Below the pieces are notes generated by a model. It was given only the letters and a program-made list of their open reading frames with translations. It was not told the origin of the DNA and made no database searches. Positions 1 to 5,524 of a stretch of 5,524 nucleotides of DNA are shown here, in pieces; the stretch's first letter is position 1; each line of letters opens with the position of its first letter. The translations under genes and the position numbers were made by a program. Source of the DNA: JAWOJF01 sp046481785 (GTDB lineage: Bacteria > Bacteroidota > Ignavibacteria > Ignavibacteriales > Ignavibacteriaceae); NCBI GenBank assembly GCA_046481785.1, contig JAWOJF010000292.1, forward strand, positions 1 through 5,524. The letters are read 5' to 3'.

Positions 1-1703
1 TACTTTTTTAGAATTTCAACATTGTTTAATCGATGAAGCAATACTATTTCATACATTTCATTCATTTCCGCTAAAGTATTATAGAGATTATCTCTCTTAA
101 GTGATACTTCAAAACTGGGGACAAGCGGCGGAGCTATAATTCCTATATTACTAACTGTATAAACTTCTGTAAACAGATCTTTATGATCATCAAGGAACGT
201 ATAGTATTGAACAATATTATTCCATATCTCCATTGCAAGTTCATTGTCTTTCTTAACCCAATGGTTAAACATCTTACCCCCGGATTCAGCAATTACAAAG
301 TGGGACTGAAACGCATTTGCTTCTGCAATTGGTTTTTTCCAGCCGTACTTCATACTGTCTCTAACATCATACGCTCCAGGATTTGGAACTCCGGGATCTG
401 AACCTTCATACTTACTGCGGTATGGCTTTACCTGGTTACCAACTGCATAATAGAACCGTGCCTGGGGTATATTATGAACCCATTTCCCGTCCCAAACTCC
501 AGCCTCTGTGGTTCCCTCACTTTTAGTTAAATCACAAACTTCATCAACAAGAATATTCCCTTTGCAGTTACCATAAATTGTAATTTCCTGGTTATTATTT
601 TTTGCAATATTCCTGACCTCATATAAAAATTCTATTACATCACCTGTTCCGCCAATTGCATAATCAAAGTACAGCTCATCAATTTTTAAATCCACCTGTA
701 GTTTAATATGCTCAAGAACCCAGTTTTTGTAATCTTTGTTTGCCAAATCTGCTGCAAACACTTCACCCGTCTGGCGCCATCTTTTAGCGCCGTATTCATC
801 ACGACTGATCCACTTTTCTAATTCAGGATTCAGCAAAAGTTCACGCAGATTAATACCCCCTAAAGAATTAAATGCGGTAACACGTATGTTATTTAAATGA
901 CATATCTCTATAAACTCTTTTACCTTAAAATAAGCCTCGCTGTTTTTTTCACGGGGTACATTAACAGCAACCAGATTTATCCTGGCTTCTTTAAACATCT
1001 CAAACATTCTATCCAGGTTATCATAATCTATACCCGTTCTGTAAAAATTTACTTTCCCTCTTTTCGCCCAATCGGGAATATCATTTTCATGTAAAGCTTT
1101 ATCACCATTGTAGTTTAGTATATAATCGAAATCACTTATATCTGCCGGTCTGCCACGCGAAAGGATATGATATGTCTGTGCAACAAGCATAGGTTCTTTT
1201 TGTTCTGAAGATTGAATTGTTGTGCCAATAATTTCGAAACCGTCAGTGCCATCCTTTTTGAAATAGGCAATCTCGTTAATACCCTCTTTAAGGATATCCG
1301 GATCAATAGGGATAATATATTTGCCAACTATATCATCTGCTGAGTTAACTGTATAAAAACCGGATTTACCCCTTGCTTCTAATTCAACATCAATTTTATT
1401 TTCAAAATCTCCTGCAAGGGGCGGTATCTCATATATTTTATTATTAATAGTAAAATAAGCGTCTCCTTCTGCTTCGATTCCACTTGCAAGAAATATTACA
1501 GCTGGATCCGGAATATTTTTATTATCTACATTCACCACATATCCTGTTATCCTGTCAGTCCTGCCCGTCATATAGTACATGTAAGAGGGGGCAATGGTTA
1601 CGCCTTTATAAACTTTATCAGCTGATCCCTGGCAATATCCGCCTGCATCAAAGATGGTTATAATGAATATTATAACAACTGTTATTTTTAGATAATTTTT
1701 CAT
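1..1703 (-). CDS. Secreted glycoside-hydrolase-like TIM-barrel protein (3' end cut by window)
   Basis: The frame is open for 567 codons from an ATG at 1703 to the left edge with no stop, so the C-terminus lies outside. A Shine-Dalgarno-like CGGGGTG (1709-1715) sits 5 bases before the ATG, supporting this start. Residues 1-25 are a Sec signal peptide (basic MKNYLK, then an Ile/Val-rich core). The C in G-G-Y-C-Q has no good lipobox before it, so a lipoprotein is unlikely. Residues 30-165 are beta-rich, probably a sandwich domain. Residues 170-480 look like an alpha/beta barrel: N-L-V-A-V-N-V, then R-V-T-A-F-N-S, then E-L-Y-F-D-Y (D347), E-I-T-I-Y-G-N, S-E-G-T-T-E (E396, E400) and I-A-E-A-N. D347 and one of E396, E400 or E461 are candidate catalytic acids. 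Residues 495-567 (Y-Y-T-F-L-D-D-H, then I-G-I-I-A-P-P) resemble the linker into the glutamine-amidotransferase-like domain of beta-galactosidase-type and 'hypothetical glycoside hydrolase' families. Substrate unknown. It follows the Tat-exported hydrolase-like gene by 69 bases and is probably co-transcribed. Reality of the gene is near certain; family is moderate. Confidence 0.9.
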   Translation of the reverse strand, partial: MKNYLKITVVIIFIITIFDAGGYCQGSADKVYKGVTIAPSYMYYMTGRTDRITGYVVNVDNKNIPDPAVIFLASGIEAEGDAYFTINNKIYEIPPLAGDFENKIDVELEARGKSGFYTVNSADDIVGKYIIPIDPDILKEGINEIAYFKKDGTDGFEIIGTTIQSSEQKEPMLVAQTYHILSRGRPADISDFDYILNYNGDKALHENDIPDWAKRGKVNFYRTGIDYDNLDRMFEMFKEARINLVAVNVPREKNSEAYFKVKEFIEICHLNNIRVTAFNSLGGINLRELLLNPELEKWISRDEYGAKRWRQTGEVFAADLANKDYKNWVLEHIKLQVDLKIDELYFDYAIGGTGDVIEFLYEVRNIAKNNNQEITIYGNCKGNILVDEVCDLTKSEGTTEAGVWDGKWVHNIPQARFYYAVGNQVKPYRSKYEGSDPGVPNPGAYDVRDSMKYGWKKPIAEANAFQSHFVIAESGGKMFNHWVKKDNELAMEIWNNIVQYYTFLDDHKDLFTEVYTVSNIGIIAPPLVPSFEVSLKRDNLYNTLAEMNEMYEIVLLHRLNNVEILKK

Positions 1704-1772
1704 AATAGCACCCCGTTTCCAAAAACTTTTAAATAAATTAGAATTGCTTACAGGCTTATTACATTAGCGTAT

Positions 1773-3323
1773 TTACATATTAGGTGCTAATGTTAATGAA
1801 CCGTCAGCATTTAACTTTTGGCGGCATGCCCATTCAACCGGGTAACGCACACTTTTTACTTCCAACTCAGCTTTAACTTTTAATCCTTTCCAGTCAGTAC
1901 CTTTAGGTAAAGTAAACATTGCCTGCCTGACGCCTGTTGGTTTTGGATATCCGGGATCAAGACAGCCGCTTTCATTTACAGAACCATCATCACTAAAGAC
2001 GGTTATCCTTAACACACCGGGAACACCCGCAATTCCATCATTTACAAATCCCATTATTAAACCGGGGTTACCATCTCTATCAAAACTCCAAATCCATGAA
2101 GGCCTGACCCGGTAACCGATCTTTCTAACAAGGTTATCTATGGCAGCGGGATATTTTTCATAGTAATCCAGAATATTTCTTGCAGCTATATTGTGCCAGT
2201 TCCAAACCGACCAGTAATTTGCTCCGACATCCATTACGTGAGAAATTATATTATCATTATATCCTACTCCGTCATACATTTCTTTTTCATGTCTTTCAAG
2301 CGTTCCCATCCCAACTTCACTAATAGCAGCTACCCATGGCGGCCTGTTGCTGAGCGATTCGATCTGCATGTTTTCAATAAATATAGTATCGGTTCTAAGC
2401 CAGTTATTAGACCTTACAGTTCTATCAACTAATTCAGAATTACCCACCCTGCTGAAGTCGGGCTGGGTATTAGTAGCTAAAGGGGTTTTTGTCCAGTACT
2501 TTAACTGTGTATCAAACATTTTCACAAAGGTTTTTTCGGCGGTTACGTTATCCGGAAAAGGGTTTCCTTCAAACGGCCATGAATGCCCTTCACCCCAGAA
2601 GCCATACATAAATGTATCCATATACTCAATCTGTGGATTACCATTTAGTTCTGCTGCAAGCAGCTCATTTAATTCAGTAAAAGCTTTTTGGTACTCCGGA
2701 TGATCATACCTTGGAAATTTATGTTCCTTTTTATTTCTAATATCTGACGAACTGTTTGTCCATGTACCTTTTAAATTGGTGTAAGGAATTTTATCAAAAA
2801 GAAAATCAGGAACACCCAGTTCGGGTATGTCAGGATTTTCTGTCATAATCCTAAACCCAATTCTTTTATTATACTGTTTTGCAAGTTCAAAAGTTATTTT
2901 CCAATAATCCGGGAAATCCAGTTTGCCGCTTCTTCTTTGAATATCTCTCCAGTTAGGCCTGATATATAGCTTCTGCACAAAAGGAATTTTAACTAAGTCC
3001 TCTATTGATTTTTCTAATTTCTCCCCCTTAATATTAGGCGGACCAATATCACCGGAGATGTATACAGTAAGCCCCATACCAAAATTTTGTAGAATTTTAT
3101 CAGACGGTGTAGTTGTCATTACAACTTCACTATTAGGTGCAACAACTTCCGGTTCATAAATGGGGAATGGCCCCTGATTAAGCCTGTCCGTAACTATGGG
3201 ACCATTTCCAAAATCATATTTTTCCCAATTATGAGCGGGAATAAATCCGAATGCATTATTAGTGAAGACGTGTGCCCCAATTGCTATTGCGCCCGTAGTT
3301 TTAAGAAATGATCTTCGTTCCAT
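1773..3323 (-). CDS. Tat-exported glycoside-hydrolase-like TIM-barrel protein
   Basis: The gene encodes 516 residues, complete, from ATG 3323 to TAA. An AGGT Shine-Dalgarno (3330-3333) lies 6 bases before the start. The N-terminus E-R-R-S-F-L-K matches the twin-arginine motif, followed by a mild hydrophobic stretch (GAIAIGAHVF) and a likely cleavage near N-N-A-F-G (residue 26), so it should be exported folded to the periplasm. Residues 80-400 read as an (alpha/beta) barrel: L-Y-I-R-P-N-W (119-125) followed by D-I-Q-R-R-S-G-K-L-D-F, the beta-galactosidase-like 'strand then short loop' pattern, then R-I-G-F-R-I-M (154-160). G-F-W-G-E-G-H (241-247) places E245 as a likely acid/base. A-I-S-E-V-G (333-338) gives E336 as a candidate nucleophile, and W-S-V-W-N-W (371-376) resembles the last-strand tryptophans. 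Residues 410-516 form a beta-rich C-terminal domain. The layout recalls DUF4832/GH42-like proteins, but I cannot name a family. No T9SS sorting domain is present, unlike the gene before it. Polysaccharide or glycoside cleavage is inference; the substrate is unknown. Confidence 0.93.
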   Translation of the reverse strand: MERRSFLKTTGAIAIGAHVFTNNAFGFIPAHNWEKYDFGNGPIVTDRLNQGPFPIYEPEVVAPNSEVVMTTTPSDKILQNFGMGLTVYISGDIGPPNIKGEKLEKSIEDLVKIPFVQKLYIRPNWRDIQRRSGKLDFPDYWKITFELAKQYNKRIGFRIMTENPDIPELGVPDFLFDKIPYTNLKGTWTNSSSDIRNKKEHKFPRYDHPEYQKAFTELNELLAAELNGNPQIEYMDTFMYGFWGEGHSWPFEGNPFPDNVTAEKTFVKMFDTQLKYWTKTPLATNTQPDFSRVGNSELVDRTVRSNNWLRTDTIFIENMQIESLSNRPPWVAAISEVGMGTLERHEKEMYDGVGYNDNIISHVMDVGANYWSVWNWHNIAARNILDYYEKYPAAIDNLVRKIGYRVRPSWIWSFDRDGNPGLIMGFVNDGIAGVPGVLRITVFSDDGSVNESGCLDPGYPKPTGVRQAMFTLPKGTDWKGLKVKAELEVKSVRYPVEWACRQKLNADGSLTLAPNM

Positions 3324-3407
3324 TGATTTACCTATTTTAATTTTAGTATAATGTGTGAAGATATTTTAGAGACACTAAAGCACCATGAACATTGGACTTT
3401 GCTTTTT

Positions 3408-4430
3408 TTATTTGATTAATACCATCTTCTTAAGTTCAGAACGGCTGCCCTGCCGCAGTTCATATAAATAAATGCCTGATGGTATATTGGCTGCATTAAA
3501 TCTAACCTGGTATTGCCCTTTATCTAACTCTTCATTAACCAGGGAAGCCACCTGAATCCCGAGTAAATTATAAATATTAAGCTTAGTAAAACCTTTCCCG
3601 GCAAGAGAAAATTTTATTATCGTTTCCGGATTGAATGGATTGGGATAATTTTGGTTGAGAGTGAAGCCTAAAGGAAGATAGTTGATTTTAGAAGGTTTAA
3701 TACTGGTTGCAGTATTTATAATATCAGATATCTTATTACCAATTCTTACATCATCTATTCTTCCCCAAAATCTTTTAAATCCATTTTCACCTGATGTACC
3801 AATGTATAGATTATTATTATTTGGGAATAAAGGTGCTTTAAAATCTAATGTATCAACCGGAGCAGTTTCATTATTATCCCACATATATAGTATTGAATTA
3901 TTATAGTCATAAAAGACGGCAACAAAATTCCATGCGTTTTCAACAATCTTAAATGAAGATTTTGCAACACCGTTTGCTCCTGATTCGGAATGCACAATAA
4001 GTTCCAGGTATCCATTATTAACTCTTAAAGCATAATTATTTGTTTTTACAGCTCCTGATCTATCCCCCTTCATAATGAGATATTGTGGATTATCATATCC
4101 TTTAACAGGAAATACCCATAATGATATTGCAAAGTTCTCATTGTTAAAATCAAGCTCTTCATGGTCTGCCACAGTAAATACACCATAATCGGAAGAATCT
4201 TCAAGCGATAAATAGTAACTTCCTTCTACACCAGCCCCTGTATTAGCAAACAGTGCAGTTCCCGCCAAAGAGCCATTATTATCAAAATTATCCCATGCCG
4301 CTATATCATTACCATTGTTTTCAAAGATCCATCTGGCGCCTTTTGTTTGTGCAAACAAAAGTGATGAATTGATTGAAATGAAACAGATAACTAATACAAT
4401 AAAAGCAAATGGAAGTTTTAGTTTTTCCAA
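3408..4430 (-). CDS. LamG/ConA-like lectin-fold surface protein with T9SS type A sorting domain
   Basis: The gene encodes 340 residues and starts at TTG (4430). No in-frame ATG exists upstream before the previous gene, and the first internal Met is residue 106 or later, inside the lectin domain. TTG gives an intact Sec signal peptide: basic MEKLKL, hydrophobic core, cleavage after L-F-A-Q (28). Residues 30-235 match a laminin-G-like (LamG/Laminin_G_3) jelly roll: A-I-S-L-W-V-F-P (101-108), W-N-F-V-A-V-F-Y (167-174), L-Y-I-G-T-S (208-213) and the family-typical F-W-G-R-I-D-D-V-R-I (221-230). Residues 255-340 are the T9SS sorting domain: N-Y-P-N-P-F-N-P (261-268), Y-N-L-L-G (287-291), I-P-S-G-I-Y-L-Y (316-323) and terminal K-K-M-V-L-I-K. 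Known T9SS clients lose this domain and are secreted or attached to the surface. The protein has no catalytic domain, so its role is probably glycan binding or adhesion (inference). It is followed after 84 bases by the Tat-exported hydrolase-like gene. Confidence 0.95.
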   Translation of the reverse strand: MEKLKLPFAFIVLVICFISINSSLLFAQTKGARWIFENNGNDIAAWDNFDNNGSLAGTALFANTGAGVEGSYYLSLEDSSDYGVFTVADHEELDFNNENFAISLWVFPVKGYDNPQYLIMKGDRSGAVKTNNYALRVNNGYLELIVHSESGANGVAKSSFKIVENAWNFVAVFYDYNNSILYMWDNNETAPVDTLDFKAPLFPNNNNLYIGTSGENGFKRFWGRIDDVRIGNKISDIINTATSIKPSKINYLPLGFTLNQNYPNPFNPETIIKFSLAGKGFTKLNIYNLLGIQVASLVNEELDKGQYQVRFNAANIPSGIYLYELRQGSRSELKKMVLIK

Positions 4431-4440
4431 AAAAGCAAAA

Positions 4441-4445
4441 TCCTT
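4441..4445 (-). promoter_or_regulatory. Ribosome binding site AAGGA for the TTG-started LamG gene
   Basis: On the minus strand the sequence reads AAGGA, then 10 bases, then the TTG start at 4430. It is the only purine-rich Shine-Dalgarno-like stretch before this reading frame and supports TTG as the true start. The spacing is a little long, and a rare start codon plus a long spacer suggests modest translation. Confidence 0.6.
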
Positions 4446-4486
4446 ATAAGTTTTTGTTTTATAATAAACAGATTTTTTTCAATAAC

Positions 4487-4511
4487 CCGGTTCACCCCTA
4501 TGGTGAACCGG
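4487..4511 (-). terminator. Strong hairpin after the beta-propeller gene; probable terminator
   Basis: A perfect 10-bp inverted repeat, CCGGTTCACC / GGTGAACCGG, encloses a 5-base loop. It starts 19 bases past the TAA stop of the beta-propeller gene. It is GC-rich in an AT-rich intergenic region, so it must fold very stably in the minus-strand transcript. The bases that follow on that strand are GTTATTG and then an A-run, not a U-run, so it is not a textbook rho-independent terminator. The + strand also lacks a T-run directly after the stem. It may be a terminator without a good U-tract, or a 3'-end protecting stem. It separates the beta-propeller gene from the lectin and hydrolase-like genes. 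Confidence 0.55.
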
Positions 4512-4530
4512 TCTAACTCATGCAGGCAGT

Positions 4531-5524
4531 TTATGGTGTAACAATGTGTCTGTAATTACCAGCCGGTATTGATCCTAAAAATGTTAAGTCGGATGCCGAA
4601 AAGATTAAAACCGCACCATCATCATGATAAAATGGAGCTATTGTATAGATTACTTCTCCGTTACTGTCAACAGCAATACCCTTCATATCTGTTCCAATAT
4701 TTGTTTCAGCAGCAACAGTCATATCATTCATATTAATTTTATAAATATTACCAGAGGATCTTCCGTTAGCGTAAATAAATTCTCCCTCAACATCTATCAT
4801 CCAACCGTCTCCTTCTGAACCCAAAGTGAAGTAGCTGATGGATTTAGACTCTGCATCAATAACAGCAATTTCTTCCGAAGCCCATGCTAAAAAAACGATA
4901 ATCTTTGAATCATCCGGGGAAACAGTTAACTCAACTGCAGACTCAACGGTTGCTACTCCTTCAATATATTCCAGAACAGTTCTGCCGGGGATATCAACAA
5001 CAATAATACCTTGTTCCCAGTTAGTAGAAATGTAGGCTCTTGTACCGGCATGATTTATTGCCATCGAATGAATGTCTTCGGTATATTCGGCAAGAGGGAC
5101 AACTTCAACAACCTCATTATTTGAAGTACTAATAACTGCCAGATCCATACTGCCGCTGCAAGCAACCAGTACCTCCTGGCCATTTGGAGTTACAGCAATG
5201 GTTCTTGGTCCCTCAACACCCTCCGGCAAAGATATTTCAGCCGAAACGGACTGAGATGCAGCATCAATTACATAAACCATATTATTATCCATGCTGGCCA
5301 TGTATACCCTGTCACCTGAAGGGCTTATTGCGGGAGTTTGTACCCCTTCACCGGAATAGCCCTCTAATTCAGATAAGTGAAGCCCCTGAACATAGGCAAC
5401 AATACCGCCGTTATCCCCGCCGGTACCTAAAAAGAGAGGTGTGTTTCCATAATTACCTTCAGTAGAAAAACTAAAACTGACATCATGCTCTAAAGAGTTA
5501 CCAGTGTTATCACGTATTCCGGGG
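4531..5524 (-). CDS. Ig-like plus seven-bladed YVTN/YncE-type beta-propeller protein (5' end cut by window)
   Basis: The frame stays open from the right edge to TAA at 4531, giving 330 visible residues. An ATG at 5301 exists, but 74 in-frame codons of good protein sequence lie upstream, so it is internal. Visible residues 3-23 (I-R-D-N-T-G-N, then F-S-F-S-T) match the last strands of a bacterial SbsA/Big_5-type Ig-like domain, so more such domains may precede it. About seven propeller blades follow, with starts near residues 29, 62, 106, 152, 197, 240 and 281. The repeats share the pattern A-x-x-P-x-G (as in A-I-S-P-S-G and V-T-P-N-G), then a short strand, then V-Y-V-I-D or A-V-I-D or I-V-V-D. 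The protein ends R-H-I-V-T-P, a short strand that could close the propeller, with no T9SS sorting domain. Propellers of this family usually serve as binding scaffolds. Ligand and function are unknown. The signal peptide lies outside the window. Confidence 0.9.
   Translation of the reverse strand, partial: PGIRDNTGNSLEHDVSFSFSTEGNYGNTPLFLGTGGDNGGIVAYVQGLHLSELEGYSGEGVQTPAISPSGDRVYMASMDNNMVYVIDAASQSVSAEISLPEGVEGPRTIAVTPNGQEVLVACSGSMDLAVISTSNNEVVEVVPLAEYTEDIHSMAINHAGTRAYISTNWEQGIIVVDIPGRTVLEYIEGVATVESAVELTVSPDDSKIIVFLAWASEEIAVIDAESKSISYFTLGSEGDGWMIDVEGEFIYANGRSSGNIYKINMNDMTVAAETNIGTDMKGIAVDSNGEVIYTIAPFYHDDGAVLIFSASDLTFLGSIPAGNYRHIVTP

Noticed and set aside
1136..1327. A 63-residue minus-strand reading frame
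   Set aside because: It lies inside the large secreted TIM-barrel gene in another frame and has no recognisable features.
2193..2703. Two overlapping + strand frames of 79 and 118 residues
   Set aside because: Both are antisense to the Tat-exported gene, whose reading frame has clear motifs and a signal peptide; their translations show no domain-like pattern.
3345..3350. TATACT as a -10 box for the Tat-exported gene
   Set aside because: No convincing -35 element lies about 17 bases upstream, and it does not fit the Bacteroidota TAnnTTTG pattern; common by chance in AT-rich DNA.
3377..3405. Inverted repeat AAAGCA / TGCTTT followed by a T-run on the + strand
   Set aside because: The stem has only 6 mostly A-T pairs with a 17-base loop, and no + strand gene ends here; on the minus strand there is no U-run after it.
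4454..4489. TTGAAA and TATAAA upstream of the LamG gene as a promoter
   Set aside because: The two elements are only about 13 bases apart, too close for a sigma-70 promoter, and no Bacteroidota-type -7/-33 pair is seen. A promoter may be here but I cannot place it.
5299..5301. ATG at 5301 as the start of a 256-residue beta-propeller protein
   Set aside because: The same frame is open for 74 more codons up to the window edge and encodes a further propeller blade and the end of an Ig-like domain, so this ATG is internal.
5184..5465. A 93-residue + strand frame near the right edge
   Set aside because: It is antisense to the propeller gene and rich in His, Pro and Arg with no domain pattern; a shadow frame.

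Overview
The window is an AT-rich stretch of bacterial DNA that is almost entirely coding. It holds four genes, all on the minus strand, so transcription runs from the right edge to the left. The best taxonomic clue is the C-terminus of the third gene from the left. It carries a textbook type A sorting signal of the type IX secretion system (T9SS), with an N-Y-P-N-P-F-N-P motif, an S-G-I-Y-x-Y turn and a final K-K-M-V-L-I-K. This wording is typical of the Bacteroidota/Chlorobiota/Ignavibacteriota group and related phyla such as Calditrichota. An Ignavibacteria-like organism is my best guess. It is an inference from style, not from a marker gene.

Layout in transcription order: (1) 5524-4531, a 5'-truncated secreted or surface protein with the end of a bacterial Ig-like (SbsA/Big_5-type) domain followed by a YVTN/YncE-type beta-propeller with about seven blades; (2) a strong 10-bp perfect hairpin at 4487-4511, just after its stop, a probable terminator or mRNA-end structure; (3) 4430-3408, a LamG/concanavalin-A-like lectin-fold protein with a Sec signal peptide, a T9SS sorting domain and a TTG start; (4) 3323-1773, a Tat-exported TIM-barrel protein resembling glycoside hydrolases; (5) 1703-1, a second, unrelated-looking secreted glycoside-hydrolase-like TIM-barrel protein, truncated at its 3' end by the window edge. 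Gene gaps are 100, 84 and 69 bases, so there is no gene-free stretch over 300 bases. I see no RNA gene, mobile element, CRISPR array or attachment site.

The last three genes (LamG protein and two hydrolase-like proteins) are close enough to be co-transcribed. They read as a small carbohydrate-handling group: a surface-attached lectin-fold protein plus two exported enzymes with different export routes (T9SS, Tat, Sec). No SusC/SusD pair, regulator or transporter is in the window, and neither enzyme can be given a substrate. The two partial genes at the edges were recovered by reading the open frames to the window ends. The left one has no stop, and the right one extends well upstream of its first internal ATG.
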